Positions 1 to 8,635 of a DNA stretch of 64,000 nucleotides are shown here, in pieces. Location: positions 496,001 through 560,000 of the forward strand of contig NZ_CP132911.1 of assembly GCF_036320485.1 (NCBI RefSeq), in the 5' to 3' direction. The DNA is from Dyella sp. A6. Lineage in GTDB: Bacteria > Pseudomonadota > Gammaproteobacteria > Xanthomonadales > Rhodanobacteraceae. The translations under genes were made by a program, and so were the position numbers. How positions within the stretch are numbered: the first letter of the stretch is position 1; every line of letters begins with the position of its first letter. A model generated the notes under the pieces. It ran no database searches. It was not told the DNA's origin and was given only the letters and a program-made list of their open reading frames with translations.

Positions 1-256
1 GTACGAACGGGGTGAGCAGCGCGTGCTGGCGTTCGTCGTCCAGGGTCATGATGAACCCGGCGCCATCGAGCAGCACGATGCAGCGGTCGACGCCGGGGAA
101 GGTGGAGAACGGTGCCGCGCTGTCCACTTCGGCCACGCTGACCCGCCACTGGAAGCTGTCCATGTCGGCACCGGGCGGGCAGGTGGCAAGTTCACGGGTG
201 CGTCCCTGCCCGTTCTTCCAGGGGGTGGCGGGGCGGTCGTGCGAGCGGATGATCAT
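1..256 (-). CDS. HutD/Ves family protein, N-terminal part (runs off the window)
   Basis: The minus strand reads from an ATG at 256 to the window edge with no stop, giving about 85 residues. The N-terminus carries P-W-K-N-G-Q-G-R-T-R-E, the family signature of HutD/Ves cupin-like proteins (usually PWKNGGGxTRE), followed by a beta-rich stretch ending D-R-C-I-V-L-L-D-G-A-G-F. HutD proteins accompany histidine utilisation genes in some bacteria and Ves is linked to cold-stimulated expression in E. coli; their biochemical role is not settled. It lies about 55 bp downstream of dinG on the same strand. The C-terminal half is outside the window, so completeness cannot be judged. Confidence 0.75.
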   Translation of the reverse strand, partial: MIIRSHDRPATPWKNGQGRTRELATCPPGADMDSFQWRVSVAEVDSAAPFSTFPGVDRCIVLLDGAGFIMTLDDERQHALLTPFV

Positions 257-310
257 GGGCTTGGCCGGGTGTGCGCGAGGGTCGGGCTGGTTCTGGTCAG
301 ACGTGGTCGA

Positions 311-2410
311 TCAGGCATGTTCGATCAGGCGCTCGAACGGCGGCAGCGCGCGCAGCATGCCGGCGCCGTAGCGCTTGGTGATCACACGGCGGTCCAGCAG
401 CACGATGCGGCCGCTGTCGTCCTCGTTGCGGATCAGTCGGCCGCAGTACTGGATCAGCAGGCGGGTGGCCTCGGGCACGCTCACTTCCAGGAACGGGTTG
501 CGTCCGCGTGATTCCAGCCACTCGGCGTAGGTGGCGCCGACCGGGTCGGTGGGCACCGCGAACGGCAGCTGGGTGATCACGACCGTCTCGCAAAGCTTGC
601 CCGGCAGGTCCAGGCCTTCGCCGAAGCTGGCCAGGCCGAACAGGGTGCTGCCCTTGCCGCCCTCGACGTCGGCACGATGCTCGGCGATCAGCTGGGCCTT
701 GCCCAGCGAGCCCTGCGCGCGCACCTTGCGCACCTTGTCGATCGGCAGTTTCTGCAGCACCCGGTCGAGCTTGGCGCGCGAGGTGAACAGCACCAGGTTG
801 CCGGCGTTCCAGTCGAGGTGGGTATCCAGCCAGTCGCTGATCTCCTGCGCATGCTCTTCGCGCGCGTCCGGCATCGCACGCATCAGCGGCACTTCCAGGC
901 GGGCCTGTGCGCCGAGGTCGAACGGCGAGGGCAGGCTGATCGTGATGGCCTCGTCCGGCAGGCCGACCGCATTGGCGAAGTTGCGGAAATTGCCGCCCGC
1001 GCTGAGCGTGGCCGAGGTCATCACCACCGCACTGGCGTTGCCCCACAGCACTTGCCGCAGCAGGCCGGCGGCGGATACCGACGAGGCATGACAGACCAGC
1101 TGCTGGTCGCCGGCCAGGCTGACCCAGCGCGCCATCGGTGGCGCGTCCTCGTGGTCGTCGTGGCTCCATGCGTGCCAGGTGCCGAGCTGGCGCCCGATGC
1201 GTTCCAGCGCCATGCCCAGCTCGCGCGACAGTGCTTCCTGGGTCGGGCCGCCGTCGCTCATTTCCACCACCGCGCGGCGCACCGCGACCAGCCAGCGCTG
1301 CACCTCGCCGGTCAGCAGGTTGAGCAGGCGCGCCTGTTCAACCCAGGCGTCGGGCAGCTGGCCCAGCGAGCCGCGATAGACGGGTTCGGCCTCGCCCGGA
1401 TCGGGTATCCAGGCAAGACGGATGATCTTTTCCAGTTCCTCCAGCGCGTCGCTCAGTTCCTGCAGCCGGGCGTCGCCGGCGTCCAGCGCGAGCTTGCCCA
1501 GCACTTCCTTGTCGGTGAGCGAGTAGGCGGCATGCACCTGGCGTCCGAGCCGGCTGAGCTGGCGCACGGTGGCGGTCATGAACACTTCGGATGCGCCCCG
1601 GTCCACCGCCTTGCCCGGCACGTGGTGGCCCTCGTCGAACACGTACAGGGTTTCCTCTGGTTTGGGCAGGATCACGCCGCCGAAACCGTCCTGGCCGCTG
1701 GGCATGGTGAGGTCGGCCAGCACCAGGTCCTGGTTGGCAACCACGATGTCGGCATCGCCGATGGCACGGCGCGCGGCGAACAGCGGGCAGATCATGAAAT
1801 GCGCGCAGCGGCGGCCGGTGCAGCCGCCCGAGGTGGTGGTGATCATCGGCCGCAGCAGGTCGCTCACCGGCGCCGGCGCACTGTCCATGTCGCCATCCCA
1901 TTCGTTGCGGTCGAAGGCGGCGGCGAGCCGCGCCAGGGCCTGCTTGTCGCGCTCGGCGGGCGGCCTGGCCCACAGCGCCAGGTCGTTGTCGAGGCCCAGG
2001 CCGAGCTGGGCCGGTTCGTTCAGGCCGTTGGCCGCCATGTGCAGGTTGCGCAGGCACAGGTAACGGCCCATGCCCTTGGCCAGCGCGACCTTGGCCTCGA
2101 TGCCGCTGAGTTTCAGGTAGAGCGGAATATCGCGCTCTACCAGCTGTTCCTGCAGGGCAACTGTAGCGGTGGCGATCAGCAGCTTTTTCTTGTGCGCCCG
2201 CGCCACCGCATGGCCGGCGAGCAGGTAGGCCATCGATTTGCCGGTGCCGGTGGGGGCCTCGATCACGGCGGCCCCGCCCTCCTGCGCGAGGGTCTTGGCG
2301 ACCTCGGCGATCATCCGTCCCTGCGCGGCGCGGGGGCGGAAGCCGGGCAGGCCTTCCTTCAGACGGGTGTAGGTGGCGCGGATGGCGTCCTTGGTGGTGT
2401 CGGTCAGCAT
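311..2410 (-). CDS. dinG: ATP-dependent DNA helicase DinG
   Basis: This 699-residue protein is an XPD-like superfamily 2 helicase of the DinG type, an iron-sulfur 5'-3' DNA helicase that clears R-loops and other blocking structures. Walker A (PTGTGKS) is at about residue 53-59. Four cysteines at about 119, 197, 202 and 208 are placed to bind the 4Fe-4S cluster. The Walker B-type box is D-E-G-H near 259. A T-S-A-T-L motif and the C-terminal Q-Y-C-G-R-L-I-R helicase motif VI region are present. Length matches the family. The start codon is 190 bp from the divergent c-di-GMP gene, so the two share an upstream region. No LexA box was recognised there. Confidence 0.95.
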   Translation of the reverse strand: MLTDTTKDAIRATYTRLKEGLPGFRPRAAQGRMIAEVAKTLAQEGGAAVIEAPTGTGKSMAYLLAGHAVARAHKKKLLIATATVALQEQLVERDIPLYLKLSGIEAKVALAKGMGRYLCLRNLHMAANGLNEPAQLGLGLDNDLALWARPPAERDKQALARLAAAFDRNEWDGDMDSAPAPVSDLLRPMITTTSGGCTGRRCAHFMICPLFAARRAIGDADIVVANQDLVLADLTMPSGQDGFGGVILPKPEETLYVFDEGHHVPGKAVDRGASEVFMTATVRQLSRLGRQVHAAYSLTDKEVLGKLALDAGDARLQELSDALEELEKIIRLAWIPDPGEAEPVYRGSLGQLPDAWVEQARLLNLLTGEVQRWLVAVRRAVVEMSDGGPTQEALSRELGMALERIGRQLGTWHAWSHDDHEDAPPMARWVSLAGDQQLVCHASSVSAAGLLRQVLWGNASAVVMTSATLSAGGNFRNFANAVGLPDEAITISLPSPFDLGAQARLEVPLMRAMPDAREEHAQEISDWLDTHLDWNAGNLVLFTSRAKLDRVLQKLPIDKVRKVRAQGSLGKAQLIAEHRADVEGGKGSTLFGLASFGEGLDLPGKLCETVVITQLPFAVPTDPVGATYAEWLESRGRNPFLEVSVPEATRLLIQYCGRLIRNEDDSGRIVLLDRRVITKRYGAGMLRALPPFERLIEHA

Positions 2411-2600
2411 CGGGGCGTCAGGGCGGCCTGTTCAGCGGTTTCGCGTGCCGTCGGTCATGGAGCATGGCCGGCGGACAGGGCAAAAACATGGATTTCGCGC
2501 AGCTGCGCGGGAATCGGGTTATTTTAGCCGGGCCTGTACGAGCTGCGGCCGGGACATTCGGTTTTTCCCGGCGCGGCCGATAAGGCCAGGGACAAACGAC

Positions 2601-5600
2601 ATGGGAGGTGTCGTGGAACCGGGGGGACGTGCCGACCTTGGTTTCTATCATGGACGGATGCGTTGCGCAGGGGGGGCACGATCATGCGTGCCCGTGTGGG
2701 CACCGGGAAAGTCCAAGGTGCTTAGCGACGCAACACGGTTGGCCTGGTTGAGACGCCTGGTCGGAACGACCACGGTCGAGGCGGTGGACGATCTGCTTGT
2801 CTCCTATGCGCTGGAACAGGCTGGTTGCGTGTCCGCCGCGCTGGTGCGCCCGCAGCGCACGGACAGTGGCTGGAGCGTTGCCGGTTGTGCGATTCCGGCA
2901 GGGGCGCATCAGGTCGTGGTCGACCTGATGCAGCATGGCCAGAACCGGGAGTCCAGTGCGGATGCGCGTCATCAGGCGTTCCGCATGGGTGCGGACGGAT
3001 CGCTGGTGATGGCGATGTCGTTCAGTTCTCCCCCGGCGGATGTCGAGCTCGAACAATCGATCCTGCCATGCCTCGAGCTGGCCGAGCAGCACCTGCAACA
3101 GGTGCGCATGCTGGTCGACCTGCATGCCTCGCACCGTCAACTGGCCCGTTCGGAAAGCCTGCAGCGCGCGCTTTTCACGATCTCCGATCTGTCCGGTTCG
3201 GAGCTGGACATGCCGGAGATGCTGCGCGGCATCCACGACATCCTGCGTTCGCTGATGTACGCGGAGAACTTCTACATCGTCCGCTGCGACCCGAGGCAGT
3301 CCACCCTGCACTTTCTCTACTACGCCGACACCGTTGACGAGACGTCACCGGTGATCGGACAGGAGATGGCCATGGATGCGATCCAGGGCAGTCTGACCTG
3401 GCACCTGATCACGCGCGGCAAGCCATTGATGGGCAGCGCCGAGGAGATCATCGCCCAGCTCGGCGGCTCGCTGAAGGCCCTGGGTCCCGAGAGTGCCGAC
3501 TGGCTGGGCGTGCCGATGCTGCGCGACGGCGTCGTACATGGCGCGCTGGTCGTGCAGAGCTACCGGCAAGGCATCCGCTTTTCCGACGAGGACAGCACGC
3601 TGCTGATGTTCGTGGGCAGCCATATCCTGACCGCGCTGGAACGCAAGCAGAGCAAGCACGAGCTGGAGCAGCACGTGCGTGAACGCACCAGCGAACTGGC
3701 CCGGCTCAACCTTGGCCTGCGGCAGGAAGTGCAGGAGCGGCAGCGCGCGGTGCGCCTGCAGGAATCGCTGTTCCAGCTGGCCCGGCTGGCCACCAGCGAC
3801 CTGGACGAGGATTCGTTCTACCAGCGTGTGCATGCGGTGGTTCGTAAACTGCTGAATGCCGAGAACTTCTTCATCTCGCTGCTGAGCAGCGACCGCCGCA
3901 GCCTGGAGTTGCCGTACTTCGTCGACAAGGGCGTGCGGCATCGCATGACCCGTCCGTTGGGGCGTGGCCTGAGCGAATACGTGCTCAGGCGCGGCGAAGC
4001 CTGGCTGGGTACCCGCGACGACATCAATGCGCTGCAGCGCAGTGGCGAAGTGGTGCCGCACCGGATCGGTGCGCCGTCGATGTCCTGGCTGGGCGTGCCC
4101 CTGCGCTTCGAGGACGAGGTCATCGGCCTGGTCGCAGTGCAGAGTTACGAGCAGGGCGCGAGCTATGGCGCGGCCGACAAGAACCTGCTGTCTTTCGTCG
4201 CCCTGCAGATCGCCCACAGCATCAATCGGCGCCGCAGCGCCGCGGCCCTGCAGGAAGCCAACATCCGGCTCGAGCATCGGGTGGAGGAGCGCACCCGCGA
4301 GCTGCGCGCCGAGATCTCGCGCCGCGAACGGATCCAGCAGCAGCTGCGACATCAGGTGATGCACGATCCGTTGACCGCATTGCCCAACCGCGGCTACCTG
4401 CGCGATCGGCTGGAACGTCTGCTGGCGGTGCTGAAGAGCGAGCCCGGGCGCTGCTGCGCATTGCTGTACATCGACGTCGACCGCTTCAAGATGATCAACG
4501 ACAGCCTGGGTCACCTGGCCGGCGACGAGTTCCTCAAGGTGGTGGCCGAGCGCCTGCGCTACTGCGTGCGCGACCCGGATGTGGTGGCGCGCCTGTCCGG
4601 CGACGAGTTCGCGATCCTGCTGGAGGATATCGGCCCGCACCGCAACGTGGAGGAAGTGGCCAGTCGGGTGCTGCAAGTGATGAATCAGTCGATGCAGATC
4701 GCCGGGCGCGAAATCGAGCCGTCGGTGAGCATGGGTATCGCGGTCGGCGATGGCCACTACGGACATGCCGACGAACTGGTGCGCGATGCCGATATCGCGC
4801 TGTACCGGGCCAAGGAGCTTGGGCGTCGCCGCTACGTGGTGTTCGACCAGACCCTGGCGCGCAGTGCGCAGGACGTGTTCACCCTGGAAGGCGAGCTGCG
4901 TCACGCACTGCAGCGTGACGAATTCGAGCCGTACTTCCAACCGATCCGCCGCCTCGCCGACGGCCGGCTGATGGGCTACGAGGCGCTGCTGCGCTGGAAT
5001 CATCCGTATCGCGGCATGCTCGCGCCGAATGATTTCCTACGGGTGGCGCAGGACACCGGTCACCTGGAGTCGATCGACTGGCGCTTGTTCAAGCGCGCCT
5101 TCCAGTCGTTCGGCAAGATGACATCCAGCGGCCTGTTCTTGTCCATCAATGTCTCGCCGCGACATCTGCGCAACGCGGATTTCGACCGTCGCCTGCTGGG
5201 GCTGCTCGAACGTGCCGGTTTTCCCGGGGCTGCACACCTAGTGGTCGAAGTGACCGAGGGCGCCCTGCTCGAAAGCGCCGGCAAGGTGCAGGCCACGCTG
5301 GGACGCCTGCATGACGCCGGCATCGATGCGGCGCTGGACGATTTCGGTACCGGCTATTCGTCGCTCAGCTACCTGCACACGCTGCCGCTGCGCAAACTGA
5401 AGATCGACCAGTCGTTCGTGCAGGCGTTGGGCGAGCAGGTGCCGGACAACAGCAGCATGGTGGTGGCGGCGATCCTGGCGCTCGGCCGTGCGCTGAACGT
5501 GGTGGTGATCGCCGAGGGCATCGAGACCGAGACCCAGCGGCGCATGCTGCTGGAAATGGGCTGCGAGTACGGCCAGGGTTATCTGCTGGGCCGTCCCGCG

Positions 5601-5642
5601 CCGGCGGAGGCGTGGTCGGTCAAGGCCGGTCAGCCGGCCTGA
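2601..5642 (+). CDS. GAF-GAF-GGDEF-EAL c-di-GMP signalling protein
   Basis: A cytoplasmic protein of about 1013 residues with two GAF sensor domains (about 190-340 and 390-545), a coiled linker, a GGDEF domain (from about 587) and a C-terminal EAL domain (about 770-1005). The cyclase site reads S-G-D-E-F with an RxxD inhibitory site (RDPD) exactly five residues before it. The EAL half keeps its residues: E in EALLRW (~794), N in INVSP, DDFGTGYSS, K in LKIDQSF, AEGIET and GQGYLLGRP, so phosphodiesterase activity is likely. ATG at 2601 was chosen because it follows an AGGGA sequence; the frame is open further upstream into the dinG region. GTG at 2718 is an alternative start. No transmembrane segment was seen. 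Confidence 0.88.
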   Translation: MGGVVEPGGRADLGFYHGRMRCAGGARSCVPVWAPGKSKVLSDATRLAWLRRLVGTTTVEAVDDLLVSYALEQAGCVSAALVRPQRTDSGWSVAGCAIPAGAHQVVVDLMQHGQNRESSADARHQAFRMGADGSLVMAMSFSSPPADVELEQSILPCLELAEQHLQQVRMLVDLHASHRQLARSESLQRALFTISDLSGSELDMPEMLRGIHDILRSLMYAENFYIVRCDPRQSTLHFLYYADTVDETSPVIGQEMAMDAIQGSLTWHLITRGKPLMGSAEEIIAQLGGSLKALGPESADWLGVPMLRDGVVHGALVVQSYRQGIRFSDEDSTLLMFVGSHILTALERKQSKHELEQHVRERTSELARLNLGLRQEVQERQRAVRLQESLFQLARLATSDLDEDSFYQRVHAVVRKLLNAENFFISLLSSDRRSLELPYFVDKGVRHRMTRPLGRGLSEYVLRRGEAWLGTRDDINALQRSGEVVPHRIGAPSMSWLGVPLRFEDEVIGLVAVQSYEQGASYGAADKNLLSFVALQIAHSINRRRSAAALQEANIRLEHRVEERTRELRAEISRRERIQQQLRHQVMHDPLTALPNRGYLRDRLERLLAVLKSEPGRCCALLYIDVDRFKMINDSLGHLAGDEFLKVVAERLRYCVRDPDVVARLSGDEFAILLEDIGPHRNVEEVASRVLQVMNQSMQIAGREIEPSVSMGIAVGDGHYGHADELVRDADIALYRAKELGRRRYVVFDQTLARSAQDVFTLEGELRHALQRDEFEPYFQPIRRLADGRLMGYEALLRWNHPYRGMLAPNDFLRVAQDTGHLESIDWRLFKRAFQSFGKMTSSGLFLSINVSPRHLRNADFDRRLLGLLERAGFPGAAHLVVEVTEGALLESAGKVQATLGRLHDAGIDAALDDFGTGYSSLSYLHTLPLRKLKIDQSFVQALGEQVPDNSSMVVAAILALGRALNVVVIAEGIETETQRRMLLEMGCEYGQGYLLGRPAPAEAWSVKAGQPA

Positions 5643-5658
5643 AGCATGTCGACGGCGC

Positions 5659-5678
5659 CCGGCCAGTCAGCTGGCCGG
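5659..5678. terminator. Bidirectional hairpin between convergent genes
   Basis: A perfect 8-bp stem (CCGGCCAG / CTGGCCGG) with a TCAG loop sits between the convergent c-di-GMP gene and the DsbA-family gene, overlapping the latter's stop codon. There is no U-tract on either strand, so a terminator role is inferred from position only. Confidence 0.4.
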
Positions 5679-6332
5679 CTCGGCCGCGATCTGGCGCAGG
5701 GTCTGGGCAAAGACCTCGACCGGCTGGCCGCCCTGGATCAGATAGCGGTCGTTGACGATGATCGAAGGCACCGAGTGGATGCCCTGGTCCTGGTACAGGC
5801 GCTCGTCGGCGCGCACTTCGTCGGCATAGCGGTCGGTGGACAGTAGCTCGCGCGCAGCGGCGGCATCCAGCCCCGCCTGGGCGGCGACATCTGCCAGTAC
5901 ATCGTGTGAACCGATGTCGCGACCGTCGGTGAAATAGGCACGCAGCAGTGCATGCTTCAGCTCGCGCTGGCGACCTTGCAGGCCGGCCCAGTGCAGCAGG
6001 CGGTGCGCGTCGAAACTGTTGTAGGTGCGGGTGCGCCGGGCCGGGTCGAAGGTGAAGCCCAGTGCCGCGCCGCGCGCCACCAGCGCCTGCTCGTTCGCCT
6101 TGAACTGCTCGGCGCTGACGCCGTACTTGCGCGAGAGATGCTCGAACAGGTCCTCGCCTTCCGGGCCCAGTCCCGGATTCAGCTCGAACGGCTGGAAATG
6201 CAGGTCCGCTTCGACTTCGCCCTGCAGCCCGGCCAACGCGCGTTCCAGTGCGTTGAGACCGACGGCGCACCAGGGGCACACCACGTCGGAGACGAAATCA
6301 ATCTTCAGGCGGGTGGGCGTCGTACTGGACAT
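5667..6332 (-). CDS. DsbA family oxidoreductase, FrnE type
   Basis: A 221-residue thioredoxin-fold protein of the DsbA/FrnE (2-hydroxychromene-2-carboxylate isomerase-like) family. The active-site C-P-W-C lies near residue 19 in the order S-D-V-V-C-P-W-C, typical of cytoplasmic FrnE-type proteins; there is no signal peptide. The helical insertion contains the family-typical E-Q-F and R-T-Y-N-S-F-D-A-H-R segments, and the cis-proline loop is S-V-P-S near the C-terminus. The frame is open to 6506, but ATG at 6332 gives the usual N-terminus beginning just before the first beta strand. The function is probably thiol-disulfide handling in oxidative stress; the substrate is unknown. Confidence 0.88.
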   Translation of the reverse strand: MSSTTPTRLKIDFVSDVVCPWCAVGLNALERALAGLQGEVEADLHFQPFELNPGLGPEGEDLFEHLSRKYGVSAEQFKANEQALVARGAALGFTFDPARRTRTYNSFDAHRLLHWAGLQGRQRELKHALLRAYFTDGRDIGSHDVLADVAAQAGLDAAAARELLSTDRYADEVRADERLYQDQGIHSVPSIIVNDRYLIQGGQPVEVFAQTLRQIAAEPAS

Positions 6333-6414
6333 GGGCTGGCCTTGCGGGAGGTATCTGCCCGATGTGCTGGCGCCGGGGCAGCGATTCAAGACCGTATCGT
6401 TGTCCCGATCGAGC

Positions 6415-8040
6415 TCAGCCTGCCATGCTGCGCGCCACCGCCTCGGCCACGCGGATGCCGTCGACGGCGGCGGAAAGGATGCCACCGGCATAGCCGGCAC
6501 CTTCACCAGCCGGGTACAGGCCGGCGGTGTTCACGCTCTCGTGGCTGGTCGTGTCGCGTTTGAGCCGCAACGGCGACGAGGTGCGTGTTTCCACGCCGGT
6601 GAGCATCGCGTCGGGCATGGCGTAGCCGCGGATCTGCCGGTCGAAGGCGGGAATCGCCTCGCGGATCGCGGCGGTCGCATAGTCGGGCAGGGCCGTGGCG
6701 AGATCGGTCAGGTGCACGCCCGGCTGGTACGACGGCTGCACATCGCCCAGCGCACGGGTGGGCCGGCCGGCCAGAAAGTCGCCCACGCGCTGGGCGGGTG
6801 CGCTGTAGTCACCGCCACCCAGCTGGTAGGCGACGGACTCCCAGTGCCGCTGCAGCGCGATGCCGGCCAGCGGTCCCTCGCCATAGGCGGCGAAATCGGC
6901 CGGTTCGATGCCGCAGACGATCGCCGCGTTGGCATTGCGCTCGTTGCGCGAATACTGGCTCATGCCGTTGGTGACCACGCGGCCGGGTTCGCTGGTCGCC
7001 GCCACCACGGTGCCGCCTGGACACATGCAGAAGCTGTAGACCGAGCGCCCGCCGTTGCCGTGGTGCACGAGCTTGTAGTCGGCGGCGCCGAGGACCGGGT
7101 GACCGGCCTGCGGGCCGAAGCGCGCCTTGTCGATCAGCGACTGCGGGTGTTCGATGCGGAAGCCGATCGAGAACGGCTTGGCTTCCATGTAGACGCCGCG
7201 CGCATGCAGCACCTCGAAGGTATCGCGCGCGCTGTGACCCAGCGCCAGCACCACGTGGTCGCTGCGCAGTTCGCTGCCGTCGGCCAGACGCACGCCGCGC
7301 ACCTGCCGCGTACCGGTGCTGCCCGTCTCGACCAGCAGGTCGTCCACGCGCTGGCCGAAGCGGATCTCGCCGCCCAGTTCGGTGATGGTGTTGCGCATGT
7401 TCTCCACCATCGACACCAGCCGGAAGGTGCCGATGTGCGGCTTGCTGACGTAGAGGATTTCCTCCGGCGCGCCGGCCTTGACGAATTCGCCCAGCACCTT
7501 GCGGCCGTGATGGTGCGGATCGGAGATCTGGCTGTAGAGCTTGCCGTCGGAGAAAGTGCCCGCACCGCCCTCGCCGAACTGCACGTTGGAATCCGGGTGC
7601 AGGTTGCGCTGGCGCCACAGGTCCCAGGTGTCCTTTGTGCGTTCGCGCACGGCCTTGCCGCGTTCCAGCACGATCGGGCGGAAACCCATCTCGGCCAGGA
7701 TCAGCGCGGCGAACAGGCCGCAGGGGCCGAAGCCGATCACCAGCGGCCGGTGCGTCAGCTGTGCCGGGGCCTTTGCCACCGGGCGGTAGCGGGTGTCGGG
7801 CGTGGGTTGTACGTGGCGATCGTCGGCGAAGCGCGCCAGCAGGGCAGCCTCGTCGGCGATATCCACATCCACGGTGTAGATCAGCGCGATCGCACCGCGC
7901 TTGCGTGCGTCGTAACCGCGGCGGAATACGCTGAAACCGCGCAGCGCAGATCGCGGAAGCCCCAGCTTCGCGCAGATCGCGGCGGGCAGGGCGTCGTCCG
8001 CATGGTCCAGCGGGAGCTTGATCTCGGTCAGTCGCAGCAT
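6415..8040 (-). CDS. FAD-dependent dehydrogenase (COG2509 type)
   Basis: About 541 residues. The N-terminus has a small domain typical of the uncharacterised FAD-dependent dehydrogenases of COG2509 (starting M-L-R-L-T-E-I-K). A dinucleotide-binding site follows (V-I-G-F-G-P-C-G-L-F-A-A), then E-R-G-K as the second FAD contact. V-Q-F-G-E-G-G-A-G-T-F-S-D-G-K-L is characteristic of this family, and G-A-G-Y-A-G-G-I near the C-terminus closes the FAD site. ATG at 8040 matches family starts; an in-frame ATG at 8070 is possible. Neither has a convincing ribosome binding site. The substrate of the family is not established. Confidence 0.88.
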   Translation of the reverse strand: MLRLTEIKLPLDHADDALPAAICAKLGLPRSALRGFSVFRRGYDARKRGAIALIYTVDVDIADEAALLARFADDRHVQPTPDTRYRPVAKAPAQLTHRPLVIGFGPCGLFAALILAEMGFRPIVLERGKAVRERTKDTWDLWRQRNLHPDSNVQFGEGGAGTFSDGKLYSQISDPHHHGRKVLGEFVKAGAPEEILYVSKPHIGTFRLVSMVENMRNTITELGGEIRFGQRVDDLLVETGSTGTRQVRGVRLADGSELRSDHVVLALGHSARDTFEVLHARGVYMEAKPFSIGFRIEHPQSLIDKARFGPQAGHPVLGAADYKLVHHGNGGRSVYSFCMCPGGTVVAATSEPGRVVTNGMSQYSRNERNANAAIVCGIEPADFAAYGEGPLAGIALQRHWESVAYQLGGGDYSAPAQRVGDFLAGRPTRALGDVQPSYQPGVHLTDLATALPDYATAAIREAIPAFDRQIRGYAMPDAMLTGVETRTSSPLRLKRDTTSHESVNTAGLYPAGEGAGYAGGILSAAVDGIRVAEAVARSMAG

Positions 8041-8089
8041 GCGTGGCGCAGTCGGCAGGGAATGCACCATTTTCGCATGCCGTGGCAGT

Positions 8090-8121
8090 GGCCGCCCGCC
8101 GTCGTCCGGCAGCGGGCGGCC
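8090..8121. terminator. 10-bp GC-rich hairpin downstream of DUF1993 gene
   Basis: A perfect 10-bp stem (GGCCGCCCGC / GCGGGCGGCC) with a 12-nt loop lies between the stop of the DUF1993 gene and the start of the FAD dehydrogenase gene on the minus strand. No T-run follows it. Confidence 0.4.
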
Positions 8122-8128
8122 GTGGGGC

Positions 8129-8635
8129 TTACATGCTGCCGATGAAGTCGCTCTTGCCCAGCTCCACGCCCATGCCGCGGAACAGGTTGTAGGCGGTGGT
8201 GCAGTGGAAGAACAGGTTGGGCAGGATGAAGTGCAGCAGGTAGGCCTGGCCTTCCAGATTCAGCTCGCCGCTGCGCATCTTCAGCTGGATCGCGCGGGTC
8301 TCGCTGCCGTCGATCTGTTCGGGGCGGAACGACTTGACGTACTCCAGCGCGCGGTCGATGCGGTCGTACACCTGAGCCAGTGTGGTTTCGTTGTCCTCGA
8401 AGCTCTTCGGCTCCGCGCCGGCGAGGCGGGCGGCGCCACGGCAGGCCATGTCGCAGGCGATCTGCACCTGCTTCACCAGCGGCAACATGTCGGGAACCAG
8501 GCGGGTCTGCAGCAGCACGTCGTCCGCTACGTTCTTCGACTTGGCGTGGGCCTCGCCCTTCAGGAATACGTGGCGCAGGTTCGACAGCGCACGCACGAAG
8601 ACGGGGACGGAAGCCTGGTACATGGAAAGACTCAT
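8129..8635 (-). CDS. DUF1993 family protein
   Basis: A 168-residue all-helical cytoplasmic protein beginning M-S-L-S-M-Y-Q-A-S and matching the DUF1993 family, whose members resemble DinB/YfiT-type four-helix bundles but have no established activity. Its ATG (8635-8633) overlaps the TGA of the upstream transporter gene by four bases (ATGA), so the two are translationally coupled. The same frame is open far upstream to 10063, but that part is the out-of-frame shadow of the transporter. The coupling suggests it serves with the MFS pump, but nothing in the sequence says how. Confidence 0.9.
   Translation of the reverse strand: MSLSMYQASVPVFVRALSNLRHVFLKGEAHAKSKNVADDVLLQTRLVPDMLPLVKQVQIACDMACRGAARLAGAEPKSFEDNETTLAQVYDRIDRALEYVKSFRPEQIDGSETRAIQLKMRSGELNLEGQAYLLHFILPNLFFHCTTAYNLFRGMGVELGKSDFIGSM

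Noticed and set aside
677..2527. 616-codon plus-strand frame opposite dinG
   Set aside because: Antisense shadow of dinG, with composition (H, Q, R, G, A) typical of such shadows.
3345..5003. 552-codon minus-strand frame opposite the GGDEF-EAL gene
   Set aside because: Antisense shadow of a gene with intact catalytic motifs.
6025..8145. 706-codon plus-strand frame opposite the FAD dehydrogenase
   Set aside because: Antisense shadow; the minus-strand gene has clear FAD motifs.
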